NCBI GenBank assembly: GCA_025357055.1
Contig: JANXPZ010000141.1
Span: forward strand, 1 to 35,922
Origin: Candidatus Eiseniibacteriota bacterium
GTDB lineage: Bacteria > Eisenbacteria > RBG-16-71-46
Direction of reading: 5' to 3'
DNA: 35,922 bases
Shown: piece by piece, positions 1 to 8,341 of the stretch
Position numbering within the stretch: position 1 is the first letter of the stretch
Layout: every line of letters starts with the position of its first letter
Made by a program: the position numbers and the translations under genes
Notes under the pieces: generated by a model
The model's input: only the letters and a program-made list of their open reading frames with translations
What the model was told of the DNA's origin: nothing
Databases searched by the model: none

Positions 1-157
1 CGAACCGCCCACGAGTCAAGAGCAACCCTCGGGAGACCGCTTCACCGGATCGGCCGGAGCGCTCAGGGACTTATCGACGGAATAGGGCACCCTCGGAACA
101 GGCTCGGGCGGCGGGCCTCGCGTACGTCCGGACCGGGTGGCCTGCCCCCGCCGCTCC

Positions 158-784
158 TCAGCGCACGACGAGGGTGCCGGCGACCAGGTCGTGCAGGGTC
201 TGCTTCCTCGCCGTGAAGAGCACCATGATGTAGCCGATGCCGAGGGTGAGGCTGGTGAGCACCCTCGCGAAGTGGCGTCCGCTCGCGCGCGCGAAGGAGA
301 TGCGCCGCCCCTCGACGTCCGTGACCCGCAGTCCGAGTGCCAGCTGCCCGAGCGTCGCCTGCCGCGACGAGCTCTGCATGAGCGCGTAGTAGAACCAGCT
401 GCCCAGCAGCTCGAGGAACGCCACGGTGAGGACCGCGCCCATGAGCGCGGTGATCGCCTCGGCCGGCAGGTCGGTGTCCGTCCAGCCCGCCGAGTCGTTG
501 GCCAGCAGCGGCACGAAGACCATGAAGCCCACGGGCGTGAACACCACGCCGAGCAGGAAGCGGTCGATCAGGTAGCTCCAGAAGCGGCGCCAGAAGCCGC
601 CGTAGACCGGGGCCGCGCGGGTCGCGGACGGTTCGGCCGGCACGGCCGCCCAGGGCCCGGGGTCCGTGGCGGGCGGCGGGACGGCTGCTCCGGGCACCTC
701 GGTGCCGAGGGTGACCGGGGCTCCGCAGGATGAACAGAACGCCGCCTCCCGGGGCAGGTGGGTGCCGCAACGGATGCAGAACAT
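158..784 (-). CDS. Zinc-ribbon RDD family membrane protein
   Basis: The 208-residue product begins with a zinc-ribbon (CIRCGTH, then CSSCGAP; two CxxC pairs within the first 25 residues). A Pro/Ala-rich linker follows, then an RDD domain from about residue 57 starting GGFWRRFWSYLIDRFLL. Two hydrophobic segments follow (about 70-90 and 105-130), then TLGQLALGLRV and a conserved tail with a final hydrophobic stretch (RVLTSLTLGIGYIMVLF). RDD proteins are small polytopic membrane proteins of mostly unknown, possibly transport-related, function. The ATG at 784 is preceded by a GGGGAGG ribosome-binding site about 8 nt upstream. The frame stays open further upstream, but that stretch lies in trpD and lacks RDD similarity. 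It sits 23 nt after trpD and is the last gene of the minus-strand run; I see no clear terminator in positions 1-157. Confidence 0.85.
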   Translation of the reverse strand: MFCIRCGTHLPREAAFCSSCGAPVTLGTEVPGAAVPPPATDPGPWAAVPAEPSATRAAPVYGGFWRRFWSYLIDRFLLGVVFTPVGFMVFVPLLANDSAGWTDTDLPAEAITALMGAVLTVAFLELLGSWFYYALMQSSSRQATLGQLALGLRVTDVEGRRISFARASGRHFARVLTSLTLGIGYIMVLFTARKQTLHDLVAGTLVVR

Positions 785-807
785 GGCTTCGCCCTCCCCG
801 AGGGAAC

Positions 808-1815
808 TCAGTCCCGGAACGCCGTGAGATCGTCCAGCTTGCGCGCGGCGCGCCCGCTGTCGATCGCTTCCTGGGCCTGGGCCACGCCCGCGGCGAGGTC
901 CCCCACCACTCCGGCCACGACCAGCGCGCCGCCGGCGTTGAGCACGACGATGTCGCGCGCCGGCCCCTTCTCCCCCTCGAGCACGGCGCGGATCCGCACG
1001 GCGTTGGCGGCCGCGTCCCCGCCCTCGAGACCGCTGCGGTCCGCGTGCGCGAGACCCAGCGGCTCGGGGTCCACCTCGAATTCGCGGATCTCGCCGCGGT
1101 CCAGCTCGGCGACGTGCGAGCGGCCCCGCACCGTCAGCTCGTCCAGCCCGTCGAGGCCGTGCACGACCCAGGCGCGCTCGCTGCCGAGGATCTTCAGGAC
1201 TTCGGCGACGCGGCGCACCAGACGGTCGGAGAAGACGCCGATCAGCTGCCGCCGCGCGCCGGCCGGGTTGGTGAGCGGGCCGAGCAGGTCGAGGATCGTG
1301 CGCACCCCGACCTCGCGGCGAGGTCCCGCTGCGTGGCGCAGCGCCGCGTGGTAATTGGGCGCGAACAGGAAGGTGATGCCCAGCAGGTCGAGCGAGCGCG
1401 CGGCGCTCCCGGGCGTCAGGTCGAGGCGCACGCCCAGGGCCTCGAGCACGTCGGCGCTCCCGGTCCGGCTCGAGACCGCGCGGTTGCCGTGCTTGGCCAC
1501 GGCCACGCCGCACGACGCCACCACGATGGCCGAGGTGGTCGAGATGTTGAACGTGCCGGCGTTGTCGCCGCCGGTGCCGCAGGTGTCGAGCAGCGGCGCG
1601 CGCTTGGTGCGGATGGGGGGCACGCGTTCGCGCATCGCCTCGGCCATGCTGGCGATCTCCCCGGGAGCTTCGCCCTTCATGCGCAGCGCCACGGCGAGGG
1701 CGCCGATCTGCGCCGGCGTGGCGTCGCCGTCGAGGATCTGCTCCATGCTGGCGCGTGCCAGCTCCCGCGGCAGGTCTTCGCGGAGCACCGCGCGTGCGAT
1801 GGCCGTACGGATCAC
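808..1815 (-). CDS. trpD: Anthranilate phosphoribosyltransferase TrpD
   Basis: TrpD transfers phosphoribose from PRPP to anthranilate, the second step of tryptophan synthesis. Visible signatures are the PRPP loop CGTGGDNAGTFNIST, KHGNRAVSS, RTILDLLGPLTNPAG and the metal-binding acidic pair in HGLDGLDELT. All fit an active enzyme. The length of 335 residues is normal. I chose GTG at 1815: it overlaps the trpG stop by 4 nt (GTGA), as at the other junctions of this operon, and has a GGGAGG site 7 nt upstream. An ATG at 1842 in the same frame would add nine unconserved residues. TrpD looks intact although the two upstream genes that should supply its anthranilate appear catalytically degraded. 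Confidence 0.93.
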   Translation of the reverse strand: MIRTAIARAVLREDLPRELARASMEQILDGDATPAQIGALAVALRMKGEAPGEIASMAEAMRERVPPIRTKRAPLLDTCGTGGDNAGTFNISTTSAIVVASCGVAVAKHGNRAVSSRTGSADVLEALGVRLDLTPGSAARSLDLLGITFLFAPNYHAALRHAAGPRREVGVRTILDLLGPLTNPAGARRQLIGVFSDRLVRRVAEVLKILGSERAWVVHGLDGLDELTVRGRSHVAELDRGEIREFEVDPEPLGLAHADRSGLEGGDAAANAVRIRAVLEGEKGPARDIVVLNAGGALVVAGVVGDLAAGVAQAQEAIDSGRAARKLDDLTAFRD

Positions 1816-2402
1816 TGGGGTACCTCCCTTGGTTGGCGGCACAGTGCGAGGAAGTTCTCCACGAGCCTCAGGCCCGGGCAGGTCAGGATGGATTGGGGCG
1901 GGAACTGTACACCCCAGCTCTCGTGATCGCGATGTCGAAGCCCCATGATCTCCCCCGTGGGGGTCCAGGCCGTGACCTCGAGGGTGCGGGGCAGGGACTC
2001 GCGCTCCACGACCCGCGCATGATAGCGCGCCGCGACGAAGGGGTTCTCGAGACTGGCGAAGAGGCCGCGTCCCCGGTGCAGGACCGGGCTGGTCGTGCCG
2101 TGCAGCAGGCGCGGGGCCGGCGCCAGCCTGGCTCCGTAGACCTCGGCCAGGGCCTGGTGCCCGAGACCGATGCCCAGGATGGGCACCCGGCCGGCGCAGC
2201 GGCGGATCGCCTCGAGCGTGATGCCGGCAGCCGCCGGCGCCCCCGGCCCGGACGACACCACCAGGCCCTCGAGCGGCCGCGCGGCCAGCGCTTCGGCCGT
2301 GATGGCGCCGCTGCCGTGGACTTCGAAGCGCGCGCCGAGTGTGGCGAGGGCCTGCAGCAGGCTGCCGGTGAAGGCGTCCCGGTTCTCGATGACCCCGATC
2401 AT
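1812..2402 (-). CDS. trpG: TrpG-like glutamine amidotransferase lacking its catalytic triad
   Basis: The 196 residues align end to end with the class I glutamine amidotransferase subunit of anthranilate synthase. Recognisable blocks are SSGPGAP (50-56), ILGIGLGHQALAE (75-87), RYH (126-128), EVTAWTPTGEIMGLRH (142-157) and GVQFPPQSILT (164-174). The nucleophile Cys of GxCLGHQ is Gly79 (codon ggt). The His and Glu of the family motif FHPES are Pro168 and Gln170. All three catalytic-triad residues are therefore replaced while the surrounding motifs are kept. By family knowledge it should not hydrolyse glutamine. It may be a structural partner or a pseudoenzyme, or the gene may be decaying. The ATG overlaps the trpE stop by 4 nt (ATGA), so coupled translation is expected. 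The fold and family are certain; the function is not. Confidence 0.85.
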   Translation of the reverse strand: MIGVIENRDAFTGSLLQALATLGARFEVHGSGAITAEALAARPLEGLVVSSGPGAPAAAGITLEAIRRCAGRVPILGIGLGHQALAEVYGARLAPAPRLLHGTTSPVLHRGRGLFASLENPFVAARYHARVVERESLPRTLEVTAWTPTGEIMGLRHRDHESWGVQFPPQSILTCPGLRLVENFLALCRQPREVPQ

Positions 2403-3886
2403 CGCCCGACCCCTGCGGCGCGTTGCAGCGCGAGGCCGGGCCCGCGGGCCTGGTCCTGGGTGTCGCGCCACGCGGCCTCGGGGCCGGTGTCCGCGGTGAT
2501 CACGGTCGCCGCGCTCCAGTCGGCTCGCCCGTCGGCGAGGAGCAGCGTGTGCGCGGAGCTGCACAGCTCCAGGCCGCCTCGAAGATCGAAGTATCCCACC
2601 GCCCCGGTGTGGAGCCCGCGCGGCGCCGCCTCCAGTTCCTCGATGAGCTCCAGGGCCCGGCCCCGGGGCGCGCCGCAGTCGCCGGCTGCGGGAAAGCAGG
2701 CCCCCAGCAAGTCCAGTGGCCCGGCGTCGGGCCGCGGCCGGCCGCGTACCGTGGACGAAAGGTGCATGGCCTGCGAGTGGCGTTCCACCTCCATCCACTC
2801 GCTGACGTCGACCGTGCCAGGCTCGGCGACACCGCCCACGTCGCTGCGGGCCAGGTCCACGCCCAGGGCGTGGGCGGCGCGCTCCCGCTCCCCGCTGCGC
2901 AGTTCCTCCTCCAGCCTGCGCTCCTCCTCCGCGGTGCGGCCGCGCGGCCGCGCCCCCGCGAGGACGTGCGCCTCGATCACGTCCTCCGTCCGGCGCACCA
3001 GCGAGCCGGGCGCGGAGCCCGCGAGGCAGAAGTCGCCGATCCGGAAGAAGTGGCCGTAGGGCGATGGGGTGGTCAGGCGCAGCGCGCGGTAGGCCTCGAA
3101 GGCGGGGGCCCGGAGCGCCACGCTCAGGCGCCGCGCGAGCGTCAGCTGCAGCACCTCCCCCGCGCGGACGTGCGCCCGGGCGCGCTCGACGACGGTTCCG
3201 AACTGCTCGGGCGTGAACGACGAGGCGGGTTGCCCGAGCGGCGCCCCGGACTTCGGCGCGGGCCAGGCCAGCGGGGCCTCGAGCCGCGCGATCTCCGCAT
3301 CGAGGCGTTCGACCGCCGCCACCCACGACGCGTCGGGATCGCTCCCGCCGCGCGCGTGCGTCACGACCTTGACGGTGTGCGCGACGTGGTCGAAGACGGT
3401 GACGACCCCGGTGAAGAGGAACACGGCGTCGGGCGGTCCCGCCCCGGCCGCTGCCTGCGCGGGCCGCCCCTCGAACCAGCGCGCTGCGTCGCAGCCGAGG
3501 TAGCCGACCGCGCCGCCGCAGAACCACGGCAGCCCCGGCAGGGCGATGGCCTGGCGCGCCGCGAGCAGGGCCCGCAGTTCATCGCGTGGCGGGCCGGCGC
3601 AGGGGCGGGTGACACCGTCCTCGAGGATCTCGCAGTGCTCCCCGCGGGCCACGAAGACCAGCGTGGGTCTGCTCCCCACCATGGAGTAGCGTCCCCACTT
3701 CTCGCCGCCCTCGAGACTCTCGAGCAGGAAGGCGTGGACACCGTCGTCGAGCTTGCGGAAGGCGGAGACGGGCGTCTCGTGGTCGCCGGGCAGGTCGCAG
3801 GTGACCGGGACGTGTCTGCCGCCGGCCGCGAGCGCGCGGAACTCGTCGCGGCCAGGGGTGACGGGACGCTCGCGCCCGCTCGTCAC
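2399..3886 (-). CDS. trpE: Anthranilate synthase component I-like protein with a degenerate active site
   Basis: The 495 residues have the TrpE layout: an N-terminal domain with LLESLEGGEKWGRYSMVG (54-71), then a chorismate-binding domain from about 225 (GEVLQLTLARR, TPSPYGHFFRIGDFCLAGS, GAVGYFDL). Many normally invariant positions differ. SPE is SAPG (291-294), AGTRPRG is AGARPRG (310-316), the Mg-ligand Glu of the AEH motif is Ala338, RND is RSD (347-349), GTxSGAPK is AGDCGAPR (401-408), the substrate-binding Arg of AIRT is His446, the GAG loop is ATV (460-462) and the second Mg-ligand Glu is Asp475. His375 of MHL is kept. The frame is intact and G/C-rich at third positions. The GTG start overlaps the recN stop by 4 nt. 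TrpE fold is clear, but conversion of chorismate is doubtful. Confidence 0.82.
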   Translation of the reverse strand: MTSGRERPVTPGRDEFRALAAGGRHVPVTCDLPGDHETPVSAFRKLDDGVHAFLLESLEGGEKWGRYSMVGSRPTLVFVARGEHCEILEDGVTRPCAGPPRDELRALLAARQAIALPGLPWFCGGAVGYLGCDAARWFEGRPAQAAAGAGPPDAVFLFTGVVTVFDHVAHTVKVVTHARGGSDPDASWVAAVERLDAEIARLEAPLAWPAPKSGAPLGQPASSFTPEQFGTVVERARAHVRAGEVLQLTLARRLSVALRAPAFEAYRALRLTTPSPYGHFFRIGDFCLAGSAPGSLVRRTEDVIEAHVLAGARPRGRTAEEERRLEEELRSGERERAAHALGVDLARSDVGGVAEPGTVDVSEWMEVERHSQAMHLSSTVRGRPRPDAGPLDLLGACFPAAGDCGAPRGRALELIEELEAAPRGLHTGAVGYFDLRGGLELCSSAHTLLLADGRADWSAATVITADTGPEAAWRDTQDQARGPGLALQRAAGVGR

Positions 3887-5565
3887 GCGCCCGCCCCCAG
3901 GAGTTCGCGCGCCTGCCGTCGCGTGGTGTCGGTGACCCGGTCGCCGGCCAGCATCCGGGCCAGTTCCTCGACGCGCTCGCTGCCTTCGACCGCCACGATG
4001 CGCGCCACCGTCCGGCCCGCCGCCACGGACTTGTCCACCCGCAGGTGATGCGTGGCGAGGGCGGCGATCATCGGCAGGTGGGTCACGCAGACGATCTGGC
4101 GGTGCCGGGCCAGGAGCTTCAGGCGCTCCCCGACCGCCTGGGCGACCGCGCCACCGATCCCGGAGTCCACCTCATCGAACAGCAGAAGGTCAACGGGGTC
4201 TTGGGCTTCCAGCGCTACCTTCAGAGCCAGCATCACCCGGGAAAGCTCCCCGCCCGAGACCACCTTCTGCAGCGGCCGGGCCGGCTCGCCGGGATTCGCG
4301 CTGAACCTGATCTCGACCTGGTCGAGCCCGCTGGCACCCAGGGCGGGCTGCGGGCCATCGTCCGGCTCGACCAGGAAGCCGAGGCTCGCGTGCTGCATCC
4401 CGAGCGGCTTCATCTCCTTCGAGAGCCTTGTCCCCCACTCCTGCGCCGCCGCCTGGCGTCTGCGCGAGAGGGTGCGCGCCGCGGCGACGCAGGTCGCATG
4501 CGTCTCCTGCGCCGCGTCGCGGGCCTGCGTCAGCGTGGCCGCGGCGTCCTCCCCCGTGGCGAGCTCGTGGCGGAGCTCCTCGCGCCAGGCGATCAGCCCG
4601 GGCACGTCGCGGCGGTGCTTGCGCACGAGCCGGGCGATCGCCTCCCGGCGGGACTCGACCTGCTCCAGCGCGGCGGGGTCGGCCTCGAGGCGTGAGACGT
4701 ATTCGCCGAGCGCGCGTGCGACCTCGGCCGTGGCGATGCGCGCCTCGTCGAGCGCGGGCAGGGACTCCGCCAGGCTCGGATCGAGCGTGGCCGCCTGTTC
4801 GAGCGCGCGCCCGGCCCGGGCGAGGGCGTCCACCGCCGGCGCTTCGCCGTCCGAGAGGCGCCCGAGCGCCTGTTCCACCAGTTCGCGCAGGCGGTCGGCA
4901 TGAGCCAGGCGCGCGGCCTCGATCCGCAGTTCGTCCTCCTCGCCGTCGCGCAGGCGCGCCTCGTCCAGTTCGAGCGCCGCCTGCTCCATCCACTCGCGCC
5001 GCTCGGCGTGGGTGGCGAGCGAGCCCTCGAGGGCCTCGAGCCGGGCGGCGGCGGCGCGCCAGGCGGCCAGCGACTGGGCATAGCGGGCGCTCTCGCCCTC
5101 GACCGCCGCGAGCCGATCGAGGGTCTCGAGGCCCGCGCCGGGGCGCAGCAGGCTCTGGTGCTCGTGCTGGCCGTGGAGATCCGCGAGCGCCTCGCAGAGT
5201 TCCCGCAGCGCGCCGCGCGTCACCGCCGACTGGTTCACCAGGGCGCGGCTCTTGCCGCCGGCCTGGACCTCGCGCCGCAGGATGAGGCTCTCGCCGTCGT
5301 ACTCGACGCCCCACGCGGCGAGCAGCGGTCCGACCCGCAACGCGGCGCGCGCCGAGGGGCGGAACTCGCCCTCGACCACGGCGGCCTTCGCGCCCTCGCG
5401 CACGACGCCCGGGTCGGCGCGGCCGCCGGTGAGCAGGTCCACGGCCTGCACCAGCAGCGACTTGCCCGCGCCGGTCTCGCCGGTCACCACGTTGAGCCCG
5501 GCGCCGAACTCGACTTCGGCCCGCTCCACCAGCACGAGGTCGCGGATGAGCAGGCGTTCGAGCAC
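3883..5565 (-). CDS. recN: DNA repair protein RecN
   Basis: RecN is an SMC-like ATPase that acts early in double-strand break repair. The 560-residue protein has the Walker A motif GETGAGKS near residue 30, a long Glu/Ala/Arg-rich coiled-coil middle (about 155-370), the ABC signature VVSGGELSRVMLALK and Walker B LLLFDEVDSGIGG, followed by the H-loop region IVCVTHLPMIAA. The length matches the family. GTG at 5565 gives the conserved start LERLLIRDLVLVERAEVEF. It lies two bases after the nadK stop, so the genes are probably co-translated. The nadK-recN order is common in bacteria. Confidence 0.96.
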   Translation of the reverse strand: MLERLLIRDLVLVERAEVEFGAGLNVVTGETGAGKSLLVQAVDLLTGGRADPGVVREGAKAAVVEGEFRPSARAALRVGPLLAAWGVEYDGESLILRREVQAGGKSRALVNQSAVTRGALRELCEALADLHGQHEHQSLLRPGAGLETLDRLAAVEGESARYAQSLAAWRAAAARLEALEGSLATHAERREWMEQAALELDEARLRDGEEDELRIEAARLAHADRLRELVEQALGRLSDGEAPAVDALARAGRALEQAATLDPSLAESLPALDEARIATAEVARALGEYVSRLEADPAALEQVESRREAIARLVRKHRRDVPGLIAWREELRHELATGEDAAATLTQARDAAQETHATCVAAARTLSRRRQAAAQEWGTRLSKEMKPLGMQHASLGFLVEPDDGPQPALGASGLDQVEIRFSANPGEPARPLQKVVSGGELSRVMLALKVALEAQDPVDLLLFDEVDSGIGGAVAQAVGERLKLLARHRQIVCVTHLPMIAALATHHLRVDKSVAAGRTVARIVAVEGSERVEELARMLAGDRVTDTTRRQARELLGAGA

Positions 5566-5567
5566 GA

Positions 5568-6446
5568 TTACATGCTCCGCCGCGTACTCCCCTGCCAGCC
5601 GAGCTTGACCTGGAGTGAGTGCGCGAAAGGCCGATCCGGGTTGCGCACGACCCGCACGGTCGCGCGGTCGAGGCGGATGCGGATCTCATCCTCGGGCTCG
5701 AGCGGCACGTGCTCCTGCCCGTCGAGCATGAGCACGGTCTGATCGAGCGAGCCGATGAGACGCAGCGCGATCTCGTCGTCCGGCGAGAGCACCAGCGAGC
5801 GGCTGCCCAGCGAGTGGGCGCACACCGGCGTGACCACGATGGCTTCGACCTCGGGGGAGAGCACGGGGCCACCGGCCGAGAGCGAGTAGGCGGTCGAGCC
5901 GGCTGCGGTCGCGGTGATGAGGCCGTCGGCCACGAGATGGCCGAGGTCCTGGCCGAGCGCGCGCATCTGCAGGTGGATGGCCGCGTAGCCGCCCGCTCCC
6001 TTCACCACGGCGTCGTTCATCGCGAACGAGCGCGCCACCACGCGCCCGCGGCGCAGCACGCGGGCGCGCAGCAGCCGGCGCGGGGAGATGGGCCAGGCGC
6101 TCGCGAGCGCGGCCTCCACCGCGGGCAGGAGTTCGCCCTGCTCGGCGGCGGCGAGGAAGCCCAGGCCGCCGAAGTTGATCCCGAGCAGCGCCCCCCGCCG
6201 CCCGGTGAGCGAACGACCGCCGGTGAGCACGCTGCCGTCGCCGCCCAGCGAGATCAGTAACTGGCACCAGACGGCGAGCTGCGCGAGCGGCTGCCCTTCG
6301 CGTCGCAGGGTGGCGGCCAGGGCCTGCTCGATCCGCACGTCGCAGCCGCGGCGCGCGAGCCGCGTGCGCAGGAGCGCGGTGGCGCGACGCACCTCGGGCC
6401 GGCCGATGTGACCCGAGATCGCGATGCGGCGCAGGCGCGCGCTCAT
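5568..6446 (-). CDS. nadK: NAD kinase
   Basis: NadK phosphorylates NAD to NADP. The 292-residue protein shows the diagnostic GGDGS (LISLGGDGSVL), GINFGGLGFLA, an ND variant of the NE motif (FAMNDAVV) and the second nucleotide-binding block ATAAGSTAYSLSAGGPV. The usual ATPTGSTAY is slightly altered to ATAAGSTAY. The ATG at 6446 overlaps the dxs stop by 4 nt (ATGA). The reading frame stays open far upstream inside dxs, but that part is antisense-like low-complexity sequence and not NadK. It is in a run with dxs and recN. Confidence 0.95.
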   Translation of the reverse strand: MSARLRRIAISGHIGRPEVRRATALLRTRLARRGCDVRIEQALAATLRREGQPLAQLAVWCQLLISLGGDGSVLTGGRSLTGRRGALLGINFGGLGFLAAAEQGELLPAVEAALASAWPISPRRLLRARVLRRGRVVARSFAMNDAVVKGAGGYAAIHLQMRALGQDLGHLVADGLITATAAGSTAYSLSAGGPVLSPEVEAIVVTPVCAHSLGSRSLVLSPDDEIALRLIGSLDQTVLMLDGQEHVPLEPEDEIRIRLDRATVRVVRNPDRPFAHSLQVKLGWQGSTRRSM

Positions 6447-8341
6447 GAGAAGTGCAGCTGCTGGGCGCGGACCCACTCGCGGGTCCGCCGCGCGATGCCA
6501 GGCCCGTCGAGCCCGACCTGCTGCAGCAGCGCGTCCCGCTTGCCGTGCGCCACGAACGTCTCGGGCAGCGCGATGCGCAGCAGCGGCGTCGCCGAGAGGT
6601 CGTTGCGGTCGAGACATTCGCTCACCGCGCTGCCGAAGCCGCCCATGGGGACGTTCTCCTCGATCGTGACGATGCGCCCGACCGAGCGGGCCAGCCCGGT
6701 GACGACGCGCTCGTCGAGCGGGCAGACGAAGCGGGCGTTGACGACCGTGGCCGAGACGCCCTCGGCCGCCAGCAGTTCGGCGGCCGCGAGCGCGGGCAGC
6801 ACCATGGTGCCGAGCGCGATCAGCGCGACATCGCCCCCGGCGCGCAGTTGCAGGGCCGTGCCCGGGGCGATCAGGGCGGGCGGGCCCTGGGGCAGCGCCG
6901 CCTCGGGGATCGGGGCGCGCGGGAAGCGCACGGCGATCGGTCCCTTCGCAACGGGCTGCAGCTTCACCGCCGTCCAGATCATGTCGCGAAGCTCCTCGCC
7001 GTTCGCCGGCGCCATCAGCGTCATGCCGGGGATCATGCGCAGGTAGCCGACGTCGAAGGCGCCGTGCTGCGGGGCGCCGTCCTCCCCGACCAGGCCCGCG
7101 CGGTCCACCGCCAGGATGATCGAGAGGTCCTGGACCGCCGCGTCGTGGAGGATCTGGTCGAAGGCGCGCTGCAGGAAGGTCGAATAGATGGTGGTGAGCG
7201 GGATGAGGCCGTTCGCGGCGAGCGCGGCCGAGAAGGTGACCGCGTGCTCCTCCGCCATGCCGACATCGAAGAAGCGCTCCGGGAACTCCTTCGAGAAGGC
7301 CTTCAGGCCGGTGTTGTCGGCCATCGCCGCGGTCACCGCGACCAGCTGTGGCAGCTGCCTGCCGATCTCGACCACGGTCTGGCCGTAGACGCTCGTGTAG
7401 GTCGGGCGCGCACCCTGGGTGGCCTCCCCGGTCTCGGGGTCGAACACGCCCACGCCGTGGAAGCTGGTCTTGTCCAGCTCGGCCGGGCCGTAGCCCTTGC
7501 CCTTGGTGGTCACCACGTGCAGCAGCGTGGGGCCCTCGAAGCGCTTGAGGTCGTCGAGGGTCTCCAGCAGCGTGTCGAGATCGTGTCCGTCGATCGGTCC
7601 GAAGTACTTGAAACCCAGCTCCTCGAAGAGCACGGTCGGCACGACCAGGTTCTGCAGCCCCTCCTTGATGCGCCGCGCGCCCTCGCGCGCCCGCCAGCCC
7701 GGCGGCAGCTTGCCCAGCAGGTCCCAGACGTCGCGCTCGAAGCGCCGGTAGATGCGGCTGGTCGTGAGCTTGGTCAGGTAGTGCGCGATCGCCCCGACGT
7801 TGGGGGCGATGCTCATGTCGTTGTCGTTGAGGACGACGATCAGCCGCTTCTGCAGCTCGCCCGCGTTGTTGAGCCCCTCGTAGGCCATCCCGCCGGTCAG
7901 CGCGCCGTCCCCGATCACCGCCACGACGTGCTCGTCGCCGCCGCACAGGTCGCGCGCCACGGCGAAGCCCAGCGCGGCCGAGATCGAGGTGCTCCCGTGC
8001 GAGGCGCCGAAGGGGTCGTGTTCGCTCTCGGAGCGGCGGGGATAGCCGGCGATGCCGCCTTCGGTGCGGAGCGTGTCGAAGCGCTCGTAGCGGCCCGTGA
8101 GCAGCTTGTGCGTGTAGCACTGATGGCCCACGTCCCAGATGATCTTGTCACGCGGCGAATCGAACACCCGGTGGAGCGCGAGCGTCAGTTCGACGACCCC
8201 GAGGTTTGGCGCCAGGTGTCCCGCGCGTCGCGCCACGGTCTGGATGATGACGTGACGGATTTCGGCGGCGAGCGCCACGAGCTGTGGGCGCGAGAGCTCC
8301 CTCAGGTCGGCGGGCGAGTGGATGCCCTCGAGCAGGCTCAT
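6443..8341 (-). CDS. dxs: 1-deoxy-D-xylulose-5-phosphate synthase
   Basis: DXS condenses pyruvate and glyceraldehyde 3-phosphate, the first step of the MEP isoprenoid pathway, using thiamine diphosphate. The 632 residues include DVGHQCYTHKLLTGR, the ThDP/Mg motif GDGALTGGMAYEGLNNAG followed by NDNDMSIAPNVGA, and the transketolase pyrimidine domain (AEEHAVTFSAALA, AVDRAGLVGEDGAPQHG). The usual GHSSTS block reads SHGSTS with the His retained. The ATG at 8341 overlaps the stop of the upstream PAP2 gene by one base (TGATG). The ispA gene just upstream uses the isoprenoid units this pathway makes. Confidence 0.97.
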   Translation of the reverse strand: MSLLEGIHSPADLRELSRPQLVALAAEIRHVIIQTVARRAGHLAPNLGVVELTLALHRVFDSPRDKIIWDVGHQCYTHKLLTGRYERFDTLRTEGGIAGYPRRSESEHDPFGASHGSTSISAALGFAVARDLCGGDEHVVAVIGDGALTGGMAYEGLNNAGELQKRLIVVLNDNDMSIAPNVGAIAHYLTKLTTSRIYRRFERDVWDLLGKLPPGWRAREGARRIKEGLQNLVVPTVLFEELGFKYFGPIDGHDLDTLLETLDDLKRFEGPTLLHVVTTKGKGYGPAELDKTSFHGVGVFDPETGEATQGARPTYTSVYGQTVVEIGRQLPQLVAVTAAMADNTGLKAFSKEFPERFFDVGMAEEHAVTFSAALAANGLIPLTTIYSTFLQRAFDQILHDAAVQDLSIILAVDRAGLVGEDGAPQHGAFDVGYLRMIPGMTLMAPANGEELRDMIWTAVKLQPVAKGPIAVRFPRAPIPEAALPQGPPALIAPGTALQLRAGGDVALIALGTMVLPALAAAELLAAEGVSATVVNARFVCPLDERVVTGLARSVGRIVTIEENVPMGGFGSAVSECLDRNDLSATPLLRIALPETFVAHGKRDALLQQVGLDGPGIARRTREWVRAQQLHFS

